Positions 8,186 through 14,426 of a stretch of DNA of 14,426 nt are shown here, piece by piece. Where the stretch lies: contig JBBRMT010000110.1 of assembly GCA_038230695.1 (NCBI GenBank), forward strand, positions 1-14,426, written 5' to 3'. The notes beneath the pieces are model-generated. The model was not told the origin of the DNA. It saw only the letters and a program-made list of their open reading frames with translations, and did not search any database. The DNA comes from QHBQ01 sp038230695 (GTDB lineage: Bacteria; Chloroflexota; Chloroflexia; QHBQ01). Position 1 is the stretch's first letter, and every line of letters begins with the position of its first letter. Both the position numbers and the translations under genes were made by a program.

Positions 8186-9413
8186 GATTTACAACATCGG
8201 CCAGCTAGCCACCCCAATTGATGAGGGTTGGCCGCTGGCTGGCGCTGCGCAGGGCAAGCTACTTATTATCCATGACGCAGCGGTGGCGGTTGATGAGGCA
8301 GGACGCATCGCCGCCGTGGGCGACAGCGCGACGCTGCTTGACCAATACCAGGCAGGGGAGAAGCTCGACGCGGGCGGACGCACCATGCTGCCCGGCTGGG
8401 TGGACGCGCACACCCACGCAATCTACGCGGGCGATCGCGCTGACGAGTTTGCATTGCGCTTGCAGGGGGCGGGCTATCTGGAGATTATGGCGGCGGGTGG
8501 CGGGATTATGTCCACCGTGCGGGCAACGCGGGCGGCCAGCGATGAGCAGCTACGCGAGCTAACCGCGGCACGGCTGCGGCGGATGCGGGCGAATGGCACC
8601 ACCACTGTAGAGGTAAAAAGCGGCTACGGCCTGAGCGTGGCTGAGGAGTTGCGCTGCCTCCGCATCCTGCGCGACCTGGCCGCAGATGCAACCCTACCGC
8701 GCATCGTGCCAACCTTCCTCGGCGCACACGCCGTACCCACTGAATATGCGGGCCATGCCGATGATTACGTCAGCCTGATAGTCGCAGAGATGCTGCCGCA
8801 GGTGGCTGCCGAGCGGCTGGCGGAGTATTGTGACGTTTTCTGCGACGCGGGCGCGTTCGACGTAGCGCAGACGCGCCGGATTATGGAGGCTGCATCAGCG
8901 CTGGGACTGAAGCTGCGGATGCACGCCAACGAGTTCGCAGATATAGGCGCGGCGGAACTGGCTGCCGCGATAGGCTGCGTCTCTGCCGATCACCTGTTGC
9001 TTCTGAACGACGCGCAGATGGTTGCGCTGCGCGATGCTGGTTGCATTGCGATTGTCGCCCCCGGCACCCCTTATGGCCTCGGCCTCGATCACTACGCCCC
9101 GGCGCGGCGTATGATCGAAGAGGGTCTACCCCTCGCGCTGGCCTCCGACTGCAACCCCGGCACCTGCCCCTGCGAGTCCATGCCCCTGATTATCAGCCTG
9201 GCCTGCACCCAGATGCGCCTCACCCCTGCTGAGGCAATCGTCGCCGCCACCCTGAACGGCGCATACGCGCTGGGCCGCGCCCAAGAGGTGGGCAGCATCG
9301 AGGTGGGCAAACGCGCCGACCTGACGCTGTGGGATGTGCCATCCTTCACCCACCTACCCTACCGCTTCGGCAGCAATCTGGCCTGGAAGACGGTTATGAG
9401 TTTTGAGTTTTGA
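8139..9413 (+). CDS. hutI: Imidazolonepropionase
   Basis: The enzyme hydrolyses 4-imidazolone-5-propionate to N-formimino-L-glutamate, the third step of histidine degradation; it is a cytoplasmic amidohydrolase-fold metalloenzyme. It has 424 residues. Metal ligands expected from the family are present: HxH at 91 and 93, His 262 (MHANEF) and Asp 337 (SDCNPGT); His 285 (SADHLL) and the VEVKSGYG segment (157-164) also fit. The ATG has GGAGA (8129-8133) five bases upstream and is the only plausible in-frame start. Both ends are odd. Residues 6-16 are encoded by a CTCAAAA heptamer array, and the last residues MSFEF plus the stop codon come from a TGAGTTT array. Compared with the B. subtilis enzyme as I remember it, roughly a dozen C-terminal residues after the YRFGSNLAWKTV segment are missing. 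The catalytic core is intact, so it is probably active. Confidence 0.96.
   Translation: MSQSTNSKLKTQNSKLIYNIGQLATPIDEGWPLAGAAQGKLLIIHDAAVAVDEAGRIAAVGDSATLLDQYQAGEKLDAGGRTMLPGWVDAHTHAIYAGDRADEFALRLQGAGYLEIMAAGGGIMSTVRATRAASDEQLRELTAARLRRMRANGTTTVEVKSGYGLSVAEELRCLRILRDLAADATLPRIVPTFLGAHAVPTEYAGHADDYVSLIVAEMLPQVAAERLAEYCDVFCDAGAFDVAQTRRIMEAASALGLKLRMHANEFADIGAAELAAAIGCVSADHLLLLNDAQMVALRDAGCIAIVAPGTPYGLGLDHYAPARRMIEEGLPLALASDCNPGTCPCESMPLIISLACTQMRLTPAEAIVAATLNGAYALGRAQEVGSIEVGKRADLTLWDVPSFTHLPYRFGSNLAWKTVMSFEF
8154..8185 (-). repeat. Heptamer array in inverse orientation inside the hutI 5' end
   Basis: On the plus strand four perfect AACTCAA units start at 8154, 8161, 8168 and 8175, followed by AACT. 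This is the reverse complement of the array at 8045. In this orientation no frame contains a stop codon; three units encode a repeating heptapeptide (SKLKTQN in the frame used), so it adds an in-frame polar leader to HutI. Confidence 0.95.
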
Positions 9414-9414
9414 G
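9397..9414 (+). repeat. Short TGAGTTT heptamer array at the hutI 3' end
   Basis: Two full TGAGTTT units (9397, 9404) and a partial TGAG (9411) occur here. They encode the last HutI residues, and the TGA of the third unit (9411-9413) is its stop codon. The orientation matches the array that ends the preceding gene. Confidence 0.93.
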
Positions 9415-9439
9415 TAGTGCTTTCGATAAGCTCGACGGG

Positions 9440-9489
9440 TGCTTCGAGATTCTACCCTCACCAAACCTCTCCCTGCTAGTGAGAGGCTT
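9440..9489. repeat. Dispersed hairpin element, copy B
   Basis: This carries the same ordered blocks as the element at 38-92: GCTTCGA (9441-9447), AGATTC (9447-9452), CCAAACC (9461-9467) and GGCTT (9485-9489). The intervening bases differ, and the hairpin stem has changed in a compensating way, from CCCCC/GGGGG to CCTCTC/GAGAGG. This suggests a repeat family conserved for structure. Confidence 0.4.
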
Positions 9490-9492
9490 TTT
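9466..9492 (+). terminator. Intrinsic terminator after hutI
   Basis: CCTCTC (9466-9471) pairs with GAGAGG (9481-9486) around a nine-base loop and is followed by CTTTTT. It lies about 50 bases after the hutI stop codon, between convergent genes. An alternative CTCAC/GTGAG pairing (9457-9461 with 9479-9483) is possible. On the minus strand the stem is followed only by a weak T-run, so termination of the opposing gene here is less certain. Confidence 0.65.
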
Positions 9493-9500
9493 GCCGCACG

Positions 9501-12500
9501 TCAGGGGCTAGTGATTCCTTTATAAACGATTTGGGCCATCGCGTCGCGGCGGATGTTGGCGTTGGGCAGGAAGGTGCCGTTGGGGTAGCCGTTGATTACG
9601 CCGTGGGCGTGGGCGGTCTCGATCGCCAGGTAGAAGACGTTTGACGGTGGCACATCGCTGAAGGTTTGGCCGCCGGGTGTGACCAGTGGGTATTGCGCCG
9701 CGTTGACTACCAGCTTGGTAAGCTGCCCGCGTGTGATGGGGCGGTTGGGCAGGTAGCAGGGATAGGCTGCATTGGCAGCAGCGCATGAGTCTGCGTCGAA
9801 GCCGCTGAGTATGCCCGCCGCCTTGCCGCTCTCAATGTAGGCGTAGGCAAAGTAGCTGGGCGGTACGTCGGTGAACGAAGGCGTGGGTGGGGCGCTGATG
9901 GTGATTGCGAAGCCGAGGACGACCACTTTTGCGAACTGGCCGCGGGTTGATGTTCCACCGGGGGAATAGTGACTGGAGTCGGCGCCGTTGACCACGCTGC
10001 GGCAGTATAGATAGTGGATTGCGCCGTAGAAGACGTTGCCACTTATGTCCACGAATGGGTTGGCGCAATCGGTGGGGGTGGGTGGTGGAGGATATGAAGG
10101 CGCGGTGAAGCGAATCGCCTGCGTGCTGCTGATTGCGGGCGCATCGAAGCTGTACTGCAACCCGATGCTGCTTGCGCCCTCCGTACCAATCGTCGCGCTG
10201 TCGCCGTTGCTGTCGTCGCCGCTCATCGCGTTGTACTGGAAGGTGATCGCGTTGCTACTCTGGTCCAGAATAACCTCGAATGTGTAGTCGCCGTAAGGCT
10301 GCACGTTGTCGTTGTGCTGCACATCGCGCCACTCTACCACGAAGCGGCGGTGCGGCTCTGCGCCGCTGACTGCGGTGTAGACGTTGCCCTGGTTGACCAT
10401 AGTGAGGTCGTCCCAGAAGGGATAGAGCGCATTGTTGGGCGCGGCGGGGCTGGGGATGGCGATGTTCATGCCGCTGGTATTCGCGCTGCTGAACTGGATA
10501 TTGCCATTGGTGGTAACATTCAGCGCGGTATAGGTGTTGCCATAGTAGACGAAGGCGAAGGGCAGATTGACACCGATTGCGCCATCGTTGCGGTTGGCGA
10601 AGGTAAGCGGCCCGCCGATGCCGGGCAGCCAGCTATAGGGGTATGTATCGCTACACGTGTAGCCCGCCGCATCTTGCCGATAGGGGCTGGTGATGTTCAC
10701 CGTCTGCGCGGTTGGCACGGTCAGTGTGGCGGTGACGTAGGCGTAGCAGCGGTCGGCGGGATAGAAGCGGGCGAGATAGTTTCCTGCTGGCAGGCTGGGG
10801 CTGTAGCTGTCGGTCACTGGCACGTTCTGATAGGGTGTGCCATCCACGCTGAGGGTGCCGTTGGTCGGCCCGGTCGGGCCATTCAGGGTGAGGTTGACAC
10901 TGTAGTTGGTCGAGGCGCTGAGGGTGAAGTTCTGGGTAAAGGTTATGCCATTAGGCACATTTATAGCTGAAACTGTCTGCGAATAGTAGCCATACGCGCT
11001 GGCGGTCAGGTTGTAGCTGGCGGGCGAGACCGAGAGGGTATAGTAGCCGCTGGCATCAGCGGTGTTGACGAACAGCGGGTTGCCCCCCTGCGCCGCGCTG
11101 ATTACCGCGCCACCAATCCCGTTCGTGCCATCGCTGATCCGACCCACTACCATGCCGCCAGGCGCGGGTGCGGCGTTGTAGGCGGCCAGCGCGTCGAGCC
11201 GTCCCCAGCCGTAGCTATCGTTGGGCTGCACCCCCCAGGTGGGGCTGAAGTGGGCGGTGCTGGTCATAATCCAGGTTAGCTGCGTGGGAGTGAGCGCAGG
11301 GTTGCGCCCCAGCAGCAGGGCGGCGACCCCGCTGGCATGGCTGGCGGCCACGCCGGTGCCATCATAGCTGACGTACTGGCTGGGATCGCACAGGTAGCAA
11401 GAACCGCTCGGTACGCTGCTACGCACCGCCACGCCGGGGGCGACCATCTGCGGCTTGGGCGATTGACCAATCGGCGAGGGGCCAGTGCAGCTAAACTGGG
11501 CAATATTGTCGCTGATGTCGCTGGCGCCGACGGTGAAGCTCTCTGGATACGAGCCGGGCGCGTTGACGGTGCAGGAGGGCTGACCTGGCAGGGTGTCGCC
11601 TGCATTGAACACGGGCAGGATACCGGCGGCCAGCCACGCTTGCACCGCCGCCCGATAGGTCTGGTTAGCGCCGTCGGCTGCGCCCCAGCCGTTGTTGGCG
11701 ATGCGCGGGCGCAGGTCGGGGCGGGGGTTGTTGCCGCTCAGGTCGGTGGGGGCGAGCATCCACTGCATACAGGTAAGGATGTCAGCATCCTGCCCGTAGC
11801 CGCTGCTGTCGAACGCTTTGCAGGCAATCCAGTCGGCGGCGGGGGCCACCCCAATCTGGTTGGTCTGGCTGGCATCCTCGCCCAGCGCCACGCCGAGCGA
11901 GTGCGTACCCACCCCATTATCGTCCAGCGGCACGCTGCTGCCGCCCACTGCGTCGTACCAGTTGTAATTGTTGCCAGGCAAGATGGTCGTGCCACGATAC
12001 TGGCGGGTAAGCGCGGGGTGGCTGGCGATTGCGCCGGTGTTGATGTCGCCAATGGTCACGCCCGCGCCGCGATCGCCCTGCGCCCACACCTGCGGCGCGT
12101 TGATCAGGCTGATATTCCACTCCGCCGTATCTGGTCGGGCAACGCGACGGGGCGCGACGAGGCGTTGGCGGCCAGCGGGAACCAGCGCCGCCACTTCCGG
12201 CAGTTGGCTGAGGGCAGCAATCGAAGCGGTATCGCCGACCACATAGAAGGCGTTGACAATCCAGTAAGCGCGATAGCTCTGCACCGCGCCGCTGCTTTGC
12301 AATCCCTGAAGCCGCGCCGCCACTGCTGCCTGGCTGCTGGTTGCCGCCGTGAGCCGCTGGTAGACGGCATCGCCCCGCGCCTGCCAACCAAGTTCACCAA
12401 CCTGAAGGTTGGCTTGCTGGCGCATCAACGCGAAGTAGCCGATACTGCTGCCGCTGCTGGTAAGCAGGCGCGGATCAATCGTGGCGACGATCTTGCTGCC

Positions 12501-12602
12501 CGTAGGAGCGAACCGTTGTTCGCCCTGGCTGGGGCTGGCTGCAGTTATGGTGAGCAGCAGGCTGGCAAGGAGCAGCCACGATATGAGGGGTTGCTTTTGC
12601 AT
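9501..12602 (-). CDS. SLH-anchored subtilase homologue lacking the catalytic residues (predicted pseudoprotease)
   Basis: The protein has 1033 residues with a signal peptide (about 1-27), a propeptide-like region, an S8 subtilisin-fold domain (about 160-475), a carboxypeptidase-regulatory-like beta domain (about 484-560), a beta-sandwich with TNGNIQFSS and YPFWDDL motifs (about 650-834), and three SLH domains (846-897, 908-968, 978-1031). It is exported and probably wall-attached. The S8 fold is clear (NAPQVWAQG, SHPAL, NYNWYDA, NQIGVAP, SFTVGASDISDNIAQF, VAPGV). The active site is not: the D-T-G Asp is N188, the His of G-H-G-T-H is V231, the oxyanion Asn is D336, and the Ser of G-T-S-M-A is G417. 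It should bind but not cut peptides. AAGGAA (12608-12613) five bases before the ATG supports the start. It follows a small secreted-protein gene by 70 bases on the same strand and may share its transcript. Confidence 0.9.
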   Translation of the reverse strand: MQKQPLISWLLLASLLLTITAASPSQGEQRFAPTGSKIVATIDPRLLTSSGSSIGYFALMRQQANLQVGELGWQARGDAVYQRLTAATSSQAAVAARLQGLQSSGAVQSYRAYWIVNAFYVVGDTASIAALSQLPEVAALVPAGRQRLVAPRRVARPDTAEWNISLINAPQVWAQGDRGAGVTIGDINTGAIASHPALTRQYRGTTILPGNNYNWYDAVGGSSVPLDDNGVGTHSLGVALGEDASQTNQIGVAPAADWIACKAFDSSGYGQDADILTCMQWMLAPTDLSGNNPRPDLRPRIANNGWGAADGANQTYRAAVQAWLAAGILPVFNAGDTLPGQPSCTVNAPGSYPESFTVGASDISDNIAQFSCTGPSPIGQSPKPQMVAPGVAVRSSVPSGSCYLCDPSQYVSYDGTGVAASHASGVAALLLGRNPALTPTQLTWIMTSTAHFSPTWGVQPNDSYGWGRLDALAAYNAAPAPGGMVVGRISDGTNGIGGAVISAAQGGNPLFVNTADASGYYTLSVSPASYNLTASAYGYYSQTVSAINVPNGITFTQNFTLSASTNYSVNLTLNGPTGPTNGTLSVDGTPYQNVPVTDSYSPSLPAGNYLARFYPADRCYAYVTATLTVPTAQTVNITSPYRQDAAGYTCSDTYPYSWLPGIGGPLTFANRNDGAIGVNLPFAFVYYGNTYTALNVTTNGNIQFSSANTSGMNIAIPSPAAPNNALYPFWDDLTMVNQGNVYTAVSGAEPHRRFVVEWRDVQHNDNVQPYGDYTFEVILDQSSNAITFQYNAMSGDDSNGDSATIGTEGASSIGLQYSFDAPAISSTQAIRFTAPSYPPPPTPTDCANPFVDISGNVFYGAIHYLYCRSVVNGADSSHYSPGGTSTRGQFAKVVVLGFAITISAPPTPSFTDVPPSYFAYAYIESGKAAGILSGFDADSCAAANAAYPCYLPNRPITRGQLTKLVVNAAQYPLVTPGGQTFSDVPPSNVFYLAIETAHAHGVINGYPNGTFLPNANIRRDAMAQIVYKGITSP

Positions 12603-12672
12603 CTCTATTCCTTCGCAGCTTCATAGCAATGCGTTCATCGTACCCTAATAACAACCATCATCCTTAACATCC

Positions 12673-13305
12673 TCAAGAGCCTGGGGTACATTGCGGAGCG
12701 TCGGCTACATCCTGCTTCTGCCGGTAAACCTCGCTGCCCACCAGCCCCAGCACAATCATTTCGTTTGAATGACGTTCAAGCCTGGCACGCTCATAATACT
12801 GTACGCCGTATTGAATGCCATCAGCTTCGGTCTCATCAAATGTTCCGGTGATACCATAACCAAGACCTTGTACTCCTCCATGTATCGCCCCGTAACTTAG
12901 GAGGTCGTTATCATTTTCTGGGATGGAGAAATCACCATTGGTTGGGGACGATATGCCGTGTGGGTATCTGATCCTGACTGCTTCCACTCCTACCAGGCCA
13001 AGCATCACCCGGTACTTAGGATCGCTTTGCTCTGGGTGATACTCCAGCCTGGCCCGTTCGAAGTATTGCACGCAGTAAGTATTGCCGTCAGCATCATTGC
13101 GTTCCATGTAGGTATGGCTGATCGGCAGACCAAGCTGTGGTACGCCGCCATGTGCGGTCCAATAATCGAGGGATGTCCCGGCCACAGTATATCCAGTAGC
13201 AGCAAAGTGGTGGCTGCGGGGTTGTGCAGCAGCCATGCTGCTACTGGATGCCGAAGCGAGCAGGTAGATAAGCAGCAGGCAACGGTAGAGCTTACGCACA
13301 CTCAT
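12673..13305 (-). CDS. Small secreted protein with two VQYFERARLEYHPE-type repeats
   Basis: The protein has 210 residues: a signal peptide (about 1-27) and two copies of a roughly 75-residue unit. The first runs from GYTV to the VMLGLVGVE segment (38-108), with LGLPIS (58-63), ERNDADGNTYCVQYFERAR (68-86) and LEYHPEQ. The second (about 125-195) is more diverged: IHGGVQGLG, ADGIQYGVQYYERARLE, VLGLVGSEVY. Function is unknown; the motif is common in exported Chloroflexota proteins, often attached to enzymes. A Cys in the first unit (78) and one near the end (206) may form a disulfide. ATG 13305 is chosen over TTG 13326 because AAGGAG (13312-13317) lies six bases before it. It is divergent from a close paralogue and upstream of the subtilase-like gene on the same strand. 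Confidence 0.85.
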   Translation of the reverse strand: MSVRKLYRCLLLIYLLASASSSSMAAAQPRSHHFAATGYTVAGTSLDYWTAHGGVPQLGLPISHTYMERNDADGNTYCVQYFERARLEYHPEQSDPKYRVMLGLVGVEAVRIRYPHGISSPTNGDFSIPENDNDLLSYGAIHGGVQGLGYGITGTFDETEADGIQYGVQYYERARLERHSNEMIVLGLVGSEVYRQKQDVADAPQCTPGS

Positions 13306-13436
13306 TTCTTTCTCCTTTTTTTGCAACTTAGCTTCTTGCTTTTGCTAAACGAAGGGACATGATAAAATAACGGTATAATTTCTTGACCCTTTGGATTAGA
13401 AGCTCGTTCTGCTTATTTATAGAAAGGATAATTGTC
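13306..13436. promoter_or_regulatory. Divergent intergenic region between paralogous secreted-protein genes
   Basis: This 131-base, AT-rich gap must hold promoters for both the minus-strand gene (start 13305) and the plus-strand gene (start 13437). It contains their ribosome binding sites (CTCCTT read on plus at 13312-13317, and AGAAAGGA at 13421-13428). A perfect -10 hexamer for the plus strand lies at 13374-13379. No minus-strand promoter or operator palindrome stands out. Confidence 0.5.
13374..13379 (+). promoter_or_regulatory. -10 box (TATAAT) for the 13437 gene
   Basis: TATAAT preceded by CGG would place the transcription start near 13386, about 50 bases before the ATG. No good -35 hexamer is found at the usual spacing; GGGACA at 13354-13359 is only 14 bases upstream. 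The call rests on the exact -10 match in a divergent intergenic region. Confidence 0.4.
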
Positions 13437-14078
13437 ATGGTTACTCGTATACTCTACGCTTGCCTTATAGTTGCTTATCTGCTTGCCGTAGCAGTTGGAG
13501 ACAGTGCGACTGCAACCCCAAATAACAGCCATTACTTCCCCACGACCGGCTACACCGTCGCCCAACCGTTCCTAGACTTCTGGAACGACCAAGGCGCTCT
13601 AGCACAACTAGGGCTGCCAATTAGCTTTTCCTTCATAGAGCGTAATGACGCTGATAGCAAGATGTACTGCGTTCAATATTTCGAGCGGGCCAGGCTCGAG
13701 TACCACCCAGAGCAAAGTAGTCGCCAGCATCAGGTCATGCTTGGCTTGGTTGGTGTAGAGGCATTTAGGCTTAAATACCCCAATGGCATCCCCACGAACC
13801 CTAACGAACAAGCAATGTTTTCTAACGGTGAATTCGAGACTATGTTCTTTGAATATTGGAGGACACACAATCAGTTCGACCAGCTAGGTAATCCAGTTAG
13901 CAAGATATTCATCGAAACCGAAGAAGACGGCAACCAGTACTCAGTTCAATACTTCGAGCGAGCCAGACTTGAGTATCATCCTGAGGTAGAACAGTTCATG
14001 CTCGGGCGAGTCGGCAGCGAAGTTTACCACAATAAGCCCATTGAGGCTAACGCCTCCAAGTGTACGCCAAAGCCCTGA
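13437..14078 (+). CDS. Small secreted protein with two VQYFERARLEYHPE repeats, paralogue of the divergent gene
   Basis: The protein has 213 residues with a signal peptide (about 1-26). Its first unit lines up residue for residue with the divergent neighbour: GYTV at 38-41, LGLPIS at 58-63, VQYFERARLEYHPEQ at 79-93 and VMLGLVGVEA at 100-109 in both. The second unit (about 130-197) keeps EDGNQYSVQYFERARLEYHP. Both proteins end in C-T-P plus two or so residues. The function is unknown; it is exported and has no SLH domain or lipobox. ATG 13437 is chosen over an in-frame TTG at 13383 because AGAAAGGA (13421-13428) lies eight bases upstream and the signal peptide then starts cleanly with MVTRILYACL. 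The gene converges on the histidine kinase gene with only 17 bases between stop codons. Confidence 0.85.
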   Translation: MVTRILYACLIVAYLLAVAVGDSATATPNNSHYFPTTGYTVAQPFLDFWNDQGALAQLGLPISFSFIERNDADSKMYCVQYFERARLEYHPEQSSRQHQVMLGLVGVEAFRLKYPNGIPTNPNEQAMFSNGEFETMFFEYWRTHNQFDQLGNPVSKIFIETEEDGNQYSVQYFERARLEYHPEVEQFMLGRVGSEVYHNKPIEANASKCTPKP

Positions 14079-14095
14079 TACCAAAATGCAGAGCA

Positions 14096-14426
14096 TCATC
14101 GCACACTCTCCACCGCTGCGCTAGCCGTAATCGGGATACGGGCGACCACACGGGTGCCTTCGGGACGGCGCGGGCCGATGCTGAGGCTGCCGCCGAGCAA
14201 GGCGGCGCGTTCGCGCATCGAGGTGAGGCCGAGGGAGCGTGAAGCGGCTGCCCCACCGTTGCCGTTCGCGGCGGCGCGTTGCTTGCTGCTGGCGCTGATG
14301 CCCACGCCGTTGTCTTCCACGGTGAGGATAACCTGGCTATCGTCGGCATCAATCGCCAGGCTTGCGCGGCTGGCGCGGGCGTGCTTGACCACGTTGGCAA
14401 GCGCCTCCTGACCGATGCGGAACAGC
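14096..14426 (-). CDS. Sensor histidine kinase, C-terminal ATPase domain (partial)
   Basis: Only the C-terminal 109 or so residues are in the window; the 5' end lies beyond the right edge. The fragment is a GHKL ATPase domain of the NarX/DegS/LiaS class: an N-box with LFRIGQEALANVVKHARAS (the frame is open to the edge), a G1 box VEDNGVGI, and GLTSMRERAALLGGSL, typical of this class, followed by a final strand with GTRVVARIPI. The intact protein would autophosphorylate a histidine in a HisKA_3 domain and pass the phosphate to a LuxR/NarL-type response regulator, which is often encoded next to it. The ATP-lid region contains an alanine/asparagine-rich insert (KQRAAANGNGGAAAS). The input signal cannot be judged from this part. 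Confidence 0.93.
   Translation of the reverse strand, partial: LFRIGQEALANVVKHARASRASLAIDADDSQVILTVEDNGVGISASSKQRAAANGNGGAAASRSLGLTSMRERAALLGGSLSIGPRRPEGTRVVARIPITASAAVESVR

Noticed and set aside
11337..12626. A 429-residue open frame on the plus strand opposite the subtilase-like gene
   Set aside because: It is fully antisense to a gene with clear domains, has low-complexity Ala/Gly/Arg-rich composition, no recognisable motif and no ribosome binding site. It is a codon-bias shadow, as is the plus-strand frame at 10314-10970.
13383..13436. Extended N-terminus from TTG 13383 for the small secreted protein (and similarly TTG 13326, 2632 and 4417 for other genes)
   Set aside because: In each case an in-frame ATG with a well-placed Shine-Dalgarno sequence follows, and for the exported proteins the signal peptide begins cleanly at that ATG.

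Overview
The window looks like chromosomal DNA from a bacterium of phylum Chloroflexota, probably class Chloroflexia. This is an inference from gene content and style: several secreted proteins end in three SLH domains, the subtilase-like protein is of the long bacillopeptidase-F-like type common in that phylum, a small secreted family carries the VQYFERARLEYHPE motif, and short heptamer repeats sit between genes. The DNA is GC-rich and densely coded; no stretch over 300 bases lacks a gene. I see no rRNA, tRNA, CRISPR array, insertion sequence or phage gene.

Layout. Positions 1-124 hold a dispersed hairpin element and a -10 box. Then a long plus-strand block (125-9413) carries a P-loop ATPase-like protein, a GT87-like (GT-C) membrane glycosyltransferase, a secreted WxVG-repeat (propeller-like) protein with three SLH domains, and a histidine-degradation cluster. 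In that cluster hutU (urocanate hydratase) and hutI (imidazolonepropionase) are separated by three tightly spaced genes: an unrecognised 231-residue protein with a possible nuclease-like fold, a DUF1684 protein and a nucleotidyltransferase-fold protein. hutH is not in the window. HutU and HutI would convert urocanate to imidazolonepropionate and then to formiminoglutamate.

A minus-strand block follows (9501-13305): a small secreted repeat protein, then a 1033-residue SLH-anchored subtilase homologue. A divergent paralogue of the small protein (13437-14078) lies across a 131-base intergenic region. The right edge cuts the C-terminal ATPase domain of a NarX/DegS-type sensor histidine kinase.

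Most notable points: (1) the subtilase homologue has lost all of Asp, His and Ser of the triad and the oxyanion Asn, while the surrounding scaffold is kept, so it should be a pseudoprotease. (2) TGAGTTT heptamer arrays end the nucleotidyltransferase gene, begin the hutI coding sequence and end hutI. They supply stop codons in one orientation and an open reading frame in the other, and together form a 32-base inverted repeat whose loop holds the hutI start site.
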